DNA of 32,806 bases from Ophiosphaerella korrae (lineage: Eukaryota; Ascomycota; Dothideomycetes; Pleosporales; Phaeosphaeriaceae): contig JALNQF010000413.1 in assembly GCA_028456385.1 (NCBI GenBank), forward strand, positions 1 to 32,806, in the 5' to 3' direction. Made by a program: the position numbers and the translations under genes. The notes under the pieces were generated by a model that saw only the letters and a list, made by a program, of their open reading frames with translations, did not search any database and had not been told where the DNA came from. Within the stretch, counting starts at the first letter, position 1. Every line of letters begins with the position of its first letter. Positions 22,889 to 32,570 of the stretch are shown piece after piece.

Positions 22889-25800
22889 TTAAGCGCGATC
22901 TGGCTTCGATCCGTCGAATGGAAACTTCAGCACGCTAATACTATTTGAGTACTGGGAGAGGTCCGGGTTCAGCTGGCTCTGTAGGAGTAGGATCGTCAGC
23001 ATCAATCTCTGTCCGAACGTACTGGAGTAACGTACTAGGTCTATCGGACAGGTAGCTTCTTGAGCACCATAACGAGTGATCTCTGCTTGGCCGCCGGTTG
23101 TCTTTATCAAAACTTGCTGGGCGCTGGCTTGCGAAGGGTCCCCCAGCAGATAATTGAAGGGCTCAATAGTCATGGCAGAATGTGCTGTAGAAAAAACAGT
23201 ATTGGGGACGTCGCCAGTATGAGGCATGTGGTGCATGCCCAGATTGAACCAAACCACGCTGATGATGTTAGACCACGATCTTGTGCAAGGGAAGGAGTTA
23301 ATCTTACATGTCCTCCTGCACGAGAGACTCTCCATTGAAGTACTCGTTGAAGTCCACTTGAGGGTCCTTAGGCGTAAGCGAGTTGTATGCACCGACCGCA
23401 TAAATCTCGTTATCTTTCTGTTTGGTAACGTAGAAGTGATGGCTAGTGTGGTGAGCCGCATTTTGAGTAACGTCCGAATCCTCAACCGTAAGATAAGCAA
23501 CACCGGACGCTGATACGATTAGCAAAAGATATGGCTTGTTTCGACTAGGTGTGGCGAACCTGGGACGACTCTATAACCAGGCAATTCGCCGTATTTGTTC
23601 TTCTCGTCCTTGTTGACAACGGCGTAGATCGTGCCACTGTTAGACGACCAGTTAATCTTCCCCTCGTCTTCATTCTCAATGAAGCTCTTCACAGCCTTCA
23701 TAGTCTTGTGCGTTCGATTTCCAGACCATTTGTACCTTTGTGCAAGTTAATACGGCTTGGGTGATGCTTGGGTGGTGGGGGAATTCATCATACGTCTCAG
23801 TGGTCGGCACAATAGCAACCTTCTGTAGTGAATTAGCTTCTCCCAAGATGTCGAAGTCAGCCTTGAAGGTAATGACATGGTCATGCAGGGATCCGGAGAG
23901 GCTATCATGGATCTTGAAACCATATTCTTCGTTTTGGGCGTAAAAGGCCGACGAGATATACCCCGAGGCCCGAACTGCGACTTCAATCGACCCATCGAGG
24001 GAGAACTGATATGTAGTCATGTAGTCGTAATTGCCAATAGTGTAGACGGTACGAACGTTAAACGCAATGTTTTTAGTGACAGTCGTGTAACCAGCCCAGG
24101 AATGACGCTGGATGGGGAATCCTTTGTCAATCTCGAACATGCCTTGACCGGTTAGTAGTGTGATTCTCATTCCGGGCTCTAGGGCAAGGCTCACATAGGC
24201 CATCCTTCTGCGTGTATGTAGTCTCGCCGGTAGTTTGAGACACATTAAGGAAGTGGGAATAGGCTGGGCAGTCGTAGCCTAGAGGAACTGAGATAAGTAT
24301 TGTTTCAATGGCTCATTAACAGTCTTGGTGTTCACCTTTGACAAGGGAGATCATTGTGGGTCCAAAGCCGTTGAGGCTGTCGAAGTAACTGAGGTAACCC
24401 TTTTAGCAAAAGTACGTGCGTCACCAGAGACTTTGAAGCCATACCATGTGCCTGATTGTACCGGGTCGATCCCCCTAGTCAGCAAGTCAGCATGTTAGGA
24501 TATTGTGAAAGTAGTTACGCGTCGAAGCTTGGCTTACGCATAATGTGCGATGGCTTCGTCCATTCCAAGCTAGATATCAGTCAGCTACATTACCAAATAG
24601 GCGATGTAAAAGCCTAGCTTACCTCGTAGAGAACTCTCTTGCCCTTGTAACGGACATCGTAGAGGCGCAAGCCGTTGTCGCGGGTAATACTAACGTAGAA
24701 TGAGAAATCCACTGGAAAATAATTAGATACATTTGGGTTTTGAATGCGAGGCTCGGATATTAACTCACTCCAGGTCACGTAATTTTCCTCCTCGTCAACA
24801 GCAAATCTTTCTTTGTCTGCTTGGACTGGCGCAGGTGGTGGGATGTTATCAAGAGGCATGGAGTCTCCGTGTGTTCGCGTATGAGCCCAAGGCTCGTCTA
24901 CATTCATTCCCAAAGGCTTAAAGTTCGGTTCATTCATGACCTTGCGGAAGTCATCCAGAGTTGGGTAGAACTCGTTGTTGTAAACCCAGCCAGTCACCTT
25001 CCACTTGCTGGGATCGCGGCCGGTGATATCCGTTCTCATGTAGAGGCCTAGCGGCAGAAGGGAGATCGGATCGTAGATGCTTGTGACTGGGGCATTAAAG
25101 CCTTGCCACATGATGACCTTGTCTTCAGACACCGTAATCGGAGCAGCGAAAGCTAAGGGTACTTGGAGGCCGTCATCAGCCGTCTTTATATGCTCATATT
25201 AGCCACTTAGATGTACGGGTGGGAGATCACAAACTCACAAGGTTCCAAAGCTTCTTTGTTACATCTTCCGCATCCTTCATATTCTTTAGGTTAAACGTAG
25301 CATACTCCGCCGCGTCTGGGTTTACGACTGGGATCTTTGGGTTCTTCCTAGTGTTAGCGAAAGTGAAGGGTAGCACAGCCGACGCATTGGTGATTGGCAG
25401 AGGGCCGACTTTGAACTCCTGAAGATAAGCCTCTTTTGGGGCTCCGAACATTACCGCAGCTAAGGCGTACCTAGTCGGGGTCCTATTGCTGTTGGATAGC
25501 AGAGGAAGAACGTCTGTCTTGTTGGGCATCATGAGCTCAACTGACATGCTGGAAATCCGGTCAGTCTTATTAGACGAATGCGCAAGCAGCTGATTTGTTT
25601 CACACGTACATCTTGTTATCCCGACTGCATAATGGGTTAGTAGTGCCTTTGTTGCAAACCTTTGGATGGATCCAACGTACCTTGTAGCATTATTTGCATT
25701 CGTTAAATTGAATCCGACAGCGTCACTGTGCAGAAGAGCCAGTACATCCCTAGTTTCTACCTTCGTCAAGCCACCCCAAAAGTTTTTGTGCGGAGCAACG

Positions 25801-25937
25801 GGGGGAGGCTGTTCCCCTGAACAAGAACCTTCCGCCTTCTTTTCAAGAATGCTCCTTTCGAGCCGTCTTTCCGAGAAGGCATTGCCCGGGACGATGAGCG
25901 CTAGGCAGGTCGCGAGGATAGTGCTGGAGAAACGCAT
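22889..25937 (-). CDS. Secreted copper amine oxidase (TPQ-type), 14 exons, intact
   Basis: Oxidises primary amines to aldehydes with release of ammonia and hydrogen peroxide, using copper and a tyrosine-derived topaquinone (TPQ). Exons: 25681-25937, 25610-25624, 25239-25548, 24769-25183, 24623-24711, 24538-24569, 24445-24474, 24336-24388, 24195-24278, 23794-24142, 23560-23735, 23308-23509, 23036-23258, 22889-22978. They total 2,325 nt (774 residues plus stop) with all phases consistent. The N-terminus has a hydrophobic signal peptide (residues 1-20), then an N2/N3-like region with Asn-glycosylation sites, then a fungal-type linker (DUF1965-like, LPLGLYMRTDITGRDPSKW). Catalytic parts: Asp386 (YFDS), TPQ precursor Tyr467 in GNYDY, copper ligands His515 and His517 (LHDHV) and His684 (MPHTGD). 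Introns are 49-63 bp; introns 1 and 9 have perfect TACTAAC branch sites. Intron 11 has a weak GTTCGC donor. Probably extracellular or vacuolar; a copper amine oxidase of the fungal secreted class. Confidence 0.93.
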
Positions 25938-26030
25938 TGTTGGTAACCGCTGTCCTGTCAGGGTAACTCTTTAGCTCGAGAGAGAGACGAAATCCGCGTG
26001 GTAGGACAACTGGCTCGCAGGCCAACTCAG

Positions 26031-26042
26031 GCCTTTTATATA
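26031..26042 (-). promoter_or_regulatory. TATA box of the amine oxidase gene
   Basis: The minus strand reads TATATAAAAGGC about 95 bp upstream of the start codon, a strong TATA match at a sensible distance for a fungal gene with a short leader. Confidence 0.65.
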
Positions 26043-26347
26043 GATAATTACCCATCGTCAAGTTGGATACCCTCACATACCGACTCGCACACGCCCATGC
26101 CTGGGTTAGTTTGTCGTAAGATTCCCCACGGCGACTATCGTCAATAGTGACTGTATAGACAGGGTTCTCTATTGTATATCCCGCGTTCAGTTTTCCAAAG
26201 ATCCATAGTAGTTGCTGCTCGATACCGTGAGCTCAATATTTACTGCAGCGAGGTTCGGACCGGACAGAACAGAAAAGGGCCGTATCCACATCGGGTTAAT
26301 CTCCCGTAATGAAAACTTCTAACCACCATCCACGTCTATCAATGCAG

Positions 26348-26374
26348 TTATCTAGGTTATCTTCCAGTCGATAA
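26348..26374. promoter_or_regulatory. Cluster of three HGATAR sites (candidate AreA/NIT2 binding)
   Basis: TTATCT at 26,348-26,353 and 26,357-26,362 (AGATAA on the minus strand) and CGATAA at 26,369-26,374 lie within 27 bp, about 410 bp upstream of the amine oxidase start. A further AGATAA is beside the TATA box at 26,042-26,047. Fungal GATA activators such as AreA bind paired HGATAR sites to switch on use of secondary nitrogen sources. Regulation of this gene by them is inferred. Confidence 0.5.
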
Positions 26375-26404
26375 CAAAATAACCTAACAGACCTTTCTAA
26401 GCAT

Positions 26405-26566
26405 GCCGTAGAAATAAGGGACATAGATGTGGATACCTTTAACTTAATCGTGTGACACACTAGCCTCTGGAAGCTAGATCTATCCTCAAAAAGCTAGCGT
26501 GACGCTATAACTAGTTAGTATGGCTCCACATCTGTGTCCCTTATGAGCGAAATTCTACGGTACTCG
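26405..26566. repeat. MITE-like inverted repeat, about 160 bp
   Basis: The left arm CCGTAGAA..ATAAGGGACATAGATGTGG (26,405-26,432) is matched by the inverted right arm, whose reverse complement reads CCGTAGAATTTCGCTCATAAGGGACACAGATGTGG (about 26,530-26,566). The arms differ by an 8-base insertion and one C/T change. The centre is non-coding. It could be a non-autonomous DNA transposon; a target duplication was not clear. Confidence 0.6.
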
Positions 26567-27062
26567 CGGTCTTCTCGGCTTCCGTGATCTGGACGTCGTC
26601 CAAATCAAGCAGTGTCGGTCCGATTATTATTTGGCCCCTCGCAAATATCTGCGATTTAGCAAGAGTACCTACTACTTAGGCTCTGTTTGGTGCGCGCGTT
26701 GGAGAGGCCCGTAAGACCTCCAATACGCTCGCGGAGGTGTGTTAGAGTTGTAGTTGGGCTCGTGTTTGGTGATCCGGCAGGTATTCGTCGCACCAGTGGA
26801 GGTGTATTGGAGCTAGGTACGCCACCCAATTTTACACCCCTACAAGTGCCAAAGTAACTCCGCCTATACTGCTTTAAGGCTGTGTTAGAGTTGCAAACTG
26901 TACTACAACTCTCTCAACTCCAATATAGTTACGTGATGACGTTAGTAGCTCGGCACGCTATAGCTATCGCTACTATAGTAGCAGCGTAAGCCTCTATCTA
27001 CGCTGTTATACCGTGTCCGTGCACTCAATGCGCGTGTTCACTCAATGCGCAGGGAACATCAA
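26567..27062. other. Non-coding DNA upstream of the second pogo transposase
   Basis: Normal-to-GC-rich sequence. The motif GTGTTAGAGTTG occurs twice (about 26,738 and 26,884), followed by an inverted ACTACAACTCTC near 26,902. Part of this probably belongs to the 5' end of the pogo element, but I could not pair it with a right terminal repeat. Confidence 0.45.
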
Positions 27063-28680
27063 ATGCCTCGAACTTCAATACTACACAACTCCACTAATAT
27101 AAGCCTAATTAATGACGCGTTAGCAGAAATTGAATCACGAGAGCTAGGAGAGGGTTTTTCGTATACGAAGATTGCTGCTAAGTATAGTATTGTACGCTCT
27201 ACGCTAACAAGAAGACACTAAGCTATTACAGCGTCGCGCCTAGCCAGTGCCTCTACACGTTAAAAACTTAGCCTACAACAAGAGAAGGAGCTTGTACAAT
27301 ACATAGAAGGGCTGTTAAAGTAACATATACTACCTATACAAGAGATAATACAAAATTTTACGTTAGAGATAGCTAAGGAGCTAGTAAGCGAGAGCTAGGT
27401 TACTCGCTTTATTAACTAACACAACGTCTATCTTATCTTACGCTAGACGACTAGTATAGATTGCAATTACTACTAAGCTAATTTAGAAGCTAAATACAAA
27501 CTATACTTTAACTACCTATAGTTAAAAATTACTAAGTATTGTATTAAGCTACGTTACATGTATAATATAGATAAAAAGAGCTTCTTAATTAGAATTACTA
27601 GCTATTTAAAATAAATCTTTAGTAAGTAAATACAAAAGTAAAAGGAGGTTATAGTAAGCCTCTAAGATAGCTCCTATAAGTAGATTACTCTCTTAGTATA
27701 CGTATACGCTAATAGGTTAGTGTTGCTACTAAGCTTTATCTATTAGTTAGATTCTAGATTAATATAATTAAGCTAGGTTAAGGATATTAAGGTAGTAAAA
27801 CACTTAGTACACGTTACCTTATTGCTATTAGGCTAGATATTAGACTATAGCTCTACTCTACTACGCTAAATAAATATAAAAAGTAACTAAGTATTTAACA
27901 ACGTTACATATAGGAGTAGAACAGTATATATATTACCTAAGGGCCCTTACCCTTACTTATGCTTTGCGTAGCTATAGCCTACTATAGCCTATAGCGTAAT
28001 ACTAGATAAATTATAATATAGGCTTTACCTAGCTTAAATAAGTCTTTAATTACTATACTAAGGTAAAAGCTTAATAATTTTACTAGCTACTTATCCTTAA
28101 TAGCTATAGATCTTACGTTACTATAGATTTTATTAAGTACTATAACTAAAATAAGATAATCCTAGCTATCTTTCCTCTTTACTTAACTTATATATTATAA
28201 CTACTTAACGTAGTATTATTTAAGCTTCTCTTAACTATATACTTAGCTAAGCTTTTAACTTACTTTATAAAAGCTATAGATAACTCTAAATTATAAAAGG
28301 TAACTTTTTTCCTTTATTCTAGAAGTATTAGATAAGCTATACGATTAGATATAATATACAATTAGATAAGTAATAGTATATACGCTAATTACTAAGCTAC
28401 TAACCTTACTATAGCTAAAAAGACTATAGCCTTAAACTTTATAAATAAAGGAATTAAATAAAGGATCTTATATACAAGGAGAGAGACTATATTAGTATAA
28501 CTAATACAATAAAGAAACTAGCACTTTAATAGAAGAGGTGTTAAAGATCTAGCTTACTACTATCTTAAGAGACCTAGCTAAGACTACTACATCGTAGATA
28601 TATAGATAAGAGCGTAAGGCTAAAGATAGAAAAAAAACAATTAATTTACTTAGTTTATACCTAGTACTTTTAAGTTATAG
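27063..28680 (+). pseudogene. Second pogo/Fot1-type transposase, RIP-damaged and interrupted by a solo LTR
   Basis: Starts at ATG 27,063 with an open run of 52 codons carrying a psq/CENP-B-type helix-turn-helix (ELGEGFSYTKIAAKYSIVRSTLTRRH). A TAA at 27,219-27,221, in place of a likely CAA, ends it. Further on the DDE core is readable: YNIDKKSFLI (about 27,560-27,590, first Asp kept), LLILNSYRSYVTID (28,088-28,129, second Asp now Asn) and LQLLNVVLFKLL (about 28,200-28,235, third Asp now Asn). A 164-bp solo LTR splits the coding region at 27,838. It differs from the left-block pogo element. Damage rises from left to right: the first 200 bp are almost normal. The right end was not identified. 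Confidence 0.8.
27833..28006 (+). mobile_element. Solo LTR of the TRIM family with perfect CTAGA duplication
   Basis: 27,838-28,001 (164 bp) matches the two LTRs of the TRIM at 11,303-11,841: CTCTACTCTACTACGCTAAATAA near the start and GCGTAATA at the end. The 5 bp on both sides are CTAGA (27,833-27,837 and 28,002-28,006). A single LTR with intact target duplication is the usual product of recombination between the two LTRs of an inserted copy. It lies inside the pogo transposase. Confidence 0.88.
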
Positions 28681-28741
28681 GTAACTAACTAAAAAAAAGG
28701 CTTTCTAAAAGCTTTAGTATCTCTCTCTAGTAAAGCCTTTA

Positions 28742-29161
28742 TGTAATAGGCCTCCTATTGTTAACTATAGGTGCCTATCTTAAAGGGGGTTAGTAGATTA
28801 CAAGGTAATAGTAAAAGCTTAGGGGTAATCTATAATAACTATAAATAATAGAAGATGTTTTGCAACTATCTTATATTAGCGTTCTATAGTTAAAGGATTG
28901 AATTACTAATACTATCCTAATAATACGTATCTTACTAACTATATACTCGTCGTAATCTATAATCTATAGTTGCTAAGATAAATAGATTATAGATTATTCT
29001 AATCTATAATCTATAGCTACTAAGAGTCTATAGATTATAGATTAGCCTAGGTATCCTAGTTATATATAGTCTCCTAATCGAGATTATTACCTTGCTTGTC
29101 CTATACTTTGTTAGCACCCGAGTTAAGACTAATTAGTTCTATCCTAATTTCTTCTATTATA
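28742..29161 (-). repeat. 3' LTR of Gypsy element X
   Basis: About 420 bp. On the minus strand it starts TATAATAGAAGAAATTAGG (RIP form of TGTAACAG...) and ends GGAGGCCTATTACA. It is an inverted, diverged copy of the LTR at 30,508-30,956 and carries several ATCTATAATCTATAG repeats. Confidence 0.78.
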
Positions 29162-30507
29162 CCTATAATACTATTTCTCCTCCTAGGTAAGTCCTAGTTT
29201 ACTTATCCTAGAGCTAGAGTTATTAGTTTAGTTTCTTTGTTAATGTAGAGTTCTTTATCCTCCTTTATAACTATTTTATCTATACGTCGTTACTACCTTC
29301 TTGCTAATTGCGTGTTGCGCAATAGTATTAAAATATTCTCTTGTTCTTGTTGTACTTCTCCTAAATTAAATCCTAAGTCCCTTCCTTATATTGTTTCTAT
29401 AAACAATAGTAGGGCTTATAAGGCGTGTATTTGTGTAAATATACGTAGTTCTTGTAACGTATCTAGTGTTTCTCTTTCTAAGTATACGTTTATTACACTT
29501 ATTCTTGCGTCTAGGCTTAATAATAATAGGGAAAGCTATTAACTAGACTTAAGAGAAATTACTATCTTAAATCGTAGAGGCTAAAGCTAAGCGTAAGCGT
29601 ATCTAGGAGCTTGCGTAGAGTAAGCTAGTAGAGAATTAAGCTTACCTCTCTTGTCTTTATAAGATAAAGGCCTTAAATAATAAGAAATTAGCTAAGTAGT
29701 TAGTAGCTCTAGAAGCTAAGTTAGATCTAGATAAGGCGTTTAGTGTTGCTATAGCGGGTCCTGCGCTAGATATCTCTATCGTCTCTCTATCTATTATTAG
29801 TAATATTAGTTCTCTTAGTTTACTACTAGGCGTTCTAGAGGGTTTTAACTTTAGAACTCCTCTAGTTTCTTAGGGTAACTAAGGTTATCCTCTAGTTCTT
29901 ATATTTTTTCTTATAGTTATCCTTTTTTATCTATGCCTGTCTATTCTACTATATAATAGTTTCTTCTATTGTAGAACTAGTGTACTAGGATTTCTTTAAC
30001 TTCTTATTCCTCTTATTCTCTATACGTATCTACTTTATATACTAGTAGTTCTACCTCTTATAGTACTTGTTCTAGTAGGGCTACGTAGAATGTTAGGTAT
30101 ATCCTTATCTTATTTAGTAGCTTTAGTTTAAATATAACTAGTATAACTTCTTTCTTAATTTTGTATAGTCTTATCTTAACGTAGTCTAATTTTAAACTAG
30201 GTTGTTTACTTTTAATATTCTTTTGTACTAACTATACTTTTTCTCTCTTTTTAAATTAAGGTCTTCTTTTGTGTTTCTTATTGTAATACTTTACTATTTA
30301 ATTATATAGAAATTCTACGTCCTGTCTTAGCTAGTTGTATATGTCTTTAAGTTTGTTAGTAAAATTTTCTCCTCTTAGAGACTAAGATATCTAATTCTAT
30401 AGTATCTAATATATATTAGGCTCGAATCTATAGTTCGCAAAGAAAAGTAATACTCTTATTACTATATTCTTTGCGCTATTGTATGCTAATTGTGCTATTG
30501 TTACAAA
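28742..30507 (-). mobile_element. Gypsy element X, 3' part: integrase C-terminus, chromodomain and 3' LTR
   Basis: On the minus strand the element reads from 30,507 down to 28,742. It begins inside integrase (IAQLAYNSAKN..LFFANYRFEPN) and continues through VKYYNKKHKRRP and REKVQLVQKNIKSK. A GPY/F-like KLPNKIRIYLTFYVALLE follows, then a chromodomain end near 29,900-29,960. About 700 bp of unassigned sequence leads into the 3' LTR. The integrase is cut at 30,507 by the LTR of element Y, so everything 5' of it lies elsewhere or is lost. TAG/TAA stops indicate RIP. Confidence 0.75.
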
Positions 30508-30956
30508 CGTAACAAGAAAAATTGAGATAGAGCTAATTACTCCTAACTTAGGTGCTAACGAAGCATAGGACGAGTAGGGTAACGACCTTGATTAGGAGAC
30601 GACCTATAACTAGGACACGTAGCACTAATCTATAATTACGTACGGATAGATTAGTAATAATCTATAATAACGTATATACAGATTAGGGTAATCTATAGTT
30701 ATATATAGATAGATTAGTAGTAATCTATAATGTAATACAAATAGATTACTATAAGTATATAGCTAATAGAATACGCATTATTAAGATAATATTAGTAATT
30801 TAATCCTTTAACTATAGAACGCTAATATAAGACAGTTGCGAAACATCTTCTATTATTTATAGTTATTGCAGATCCTAACGTAAACTTCTGTTATTATCTC
30901 CTAATCTACTAACCCCTAGATAGGTACCTGTAGTCGACGACAGGAGGCCTGTTACA
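30508..30956 (+). repeat. 5' LTR of Gypsy element Y
   Basis: About 449 bp, starting CGTAACAAG (first base differs from the expected T) and ending GGAGGCCTGTTACA. Downstream comes TTTGGTTATTACAAG, the usual type of Gypsy leader. The LTR pairs as an inverted repeat with 28,742-29,161. Confidence 0.75.
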
Positions 30957-31089
30957 CCTTGCTAATTTGGTTATTACAAGAAGCAAAGCGTAAGTAGTGC
31001 ATAGTCTAGCTAATATAATAGTAGAAAGTTTAACTAAAATAAGTAAAGCCCCTAAGAGTAGTTATAAGTCTAATAGTACTGCATAAGAA

Positions 31090-32560
31090 ACAATTAAGGA
31101 CTAAATTAATAACTTGATCTTAGATAAGGAAGACATAAAAATAGTAATCGATACTTTAGAAATATAGAACAAGGAACTGCAAGATTACGTAAAGTAGAAT
31201 AAAGTATAGATTAAAGCTATTATTAAAGGTTAGAATTAGATAGAACTAATTACACAACGTCTAGCAATAAGTGCGACAAAGAAACTGCCTAAGATACCTG
31301 TCCTTAAGAAGTTTAATAGAATAAAGGAGAAACTAAGACCCTTTATTACTTTAGCACAACTCTAGATAGATATATAAGTACTATACTTTGATATAGAAGA
31401 GAAAAAGGTAATATATATTAGGTTACACCTCGAGGAAGATGTAATAAGATAGTACGAACCTTACTAGACAGACTATACGACACACTCTCTAATAACTTAG
31501 AAGGACGAAACTAGAGCTATTTTTAGAAGTTACAAATACTTTACTAAACGAATAAGAGCAGTATTTAGGGACACGGACGTTACCTAACAAGCTAAAAAAC
31601 AGCTAGAGAAGCTTATACAAAGTTAAAGTATTCTAAAGTACGTATTATAATTTAAATAACTATCGCAGAACATAGAATAGAACAAGTTAGCCTTGATATT
31701 ATAATTTAAACAAGGACTTAACTTAAAAATCTAATACGAGATAATATATATAGAGAAACTAAGGACACTAGAAGCCCTAAAGTAACAGGCAATATAAATA
31801 GATAACGATCTTTAAGAATAGAAGAAGAACAAGTATAGAAGTTATACCTAAAACTATAACAAGAGAGACCCTATAATCCTTAACGCTAATAAGGATAAAA
31901 AGAGAAAAAAGAGTAAAGACTTTACGTACTTTAACTATAGCAAACTAGGCTACTACGTAAAGAACTATAGATCTAAGTTAAAGAAGGATATAGTATACTA
32001 TAAGTGTAGGAAACTAAGACACTTTATAAAAGATTATAAAAGTAAAGACCTAAAGAAAGAAACTTAGTTAAAAATAACTAAGAAGAAGAAAGAAGCACTA
32101 TAAGCACAGGCTAAACCTTAGGAGAAGGTAGCTAGGAGTAAAGAAATACAACACGTAATACTCTATTAGACCTTTTATTACAAAGACAACTACTATATAT
32201 ATCTTTCTAGTAAATAGAGAGTAAGATACTTCCTATAATAGAGATAGAGAGCAGCCGCAACAAAAGAAAGAATAAAAGCTTAGCTAGAAGAAATAGCCTA
32301 AGTAATAGACCTACTAGTAGAAGATCTAGAAGGGGAAGAGCCCCTAGTACTATTAATCTAGGCTAAAGGACTAGCACTAGATAAAGAGACTACTACGACT
32401 ACCTCTAAAGGACCGCGAGGAAGTAAGAGACAAGTTAGTATAAGAGATATAGAGTATACCTAGCTAACAATATATAGTTATAATAGCTATACAATAAGTA
32501 ATATAGAGGAACAAAATAAAGAATAGAAGTTTGTTTAGAAATACTTACTAGTTATAAGTA
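31090..32560 (+). pseudogene. Gag (and start of Pol) relic of element Y
   Basis: The plus-strand reading contains a capsid-type region (KLRPFITLAQL near 31,330; RAIFRSYKYFTKRIRAVF near 31,510). Two zinc knuckles follow: FTYFNYSKLGYYVKNYR at about 31,921-31,971, with its Cys and His residues turned to Tyr, and YYKCRKLRHFIKDYK at about 31,999-32,043. Tandem CCHC knuckles are typical of fungal Gypsy Gag. After them the frame runs through basic and acidic linkers until 32,560. Stops are TAG/TAA types. The knuckle lesions (TGC/TGT to TAC/TAT, CAC to TAC) match RIP. Confidence 0.8.
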
Positions 32561-32570
32561 TAGAAGAAGC

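Larger units (their letters stand above)
25938..26400. other. Promoter and upstream region of the amine oxidase
   Basis: Normal composition, no gene. It contains the TATA box and GATA sites listed separately. Confidence 0.6.
30508..32570 (+). mobile_element. Gypsy element Y, 5' part, inserted into element X
   Basis: A 5' LTR (30,508-30,956) is followed by a leader and by a plus-strand Gag with two zinc knuckles. It belongs to the same LTR family as element X but points the other way, and its LTR abuts the broken integrase of X. The element continues to 32,570, where an un-mutated LTR-like sequence interrupts it. Its pol region and 3' LTR are outside the window. Confidence 0.75.

Noticed and set aside
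22889..25937. Several separate small minus-strand genes
   Set aside because: The apparent separate frames join through 13 GT...AG introns with correct phase into a single amine oxidase.
26580..26605. Short perfect hairpin GGACGTCGTCC
   Set aside because: Too short and isolated to assign a role.
29312..29542. Plus-strand open frame of 76 codons in element X
   Set aside because: It lies in RIP-mutated retrotransposon sequence, has no recognisable domain and is short. The surrounding element codes on the minus strand.
28742..30956. Single DNA transposon with 400-bp terminal inverted repeats
   Set aside because: Integrase and chromodomain readings run toward the left arm, and a Gag reading leads away from the right arm, so the arms act as LTRs of two oppositely placed Gypsy elements.
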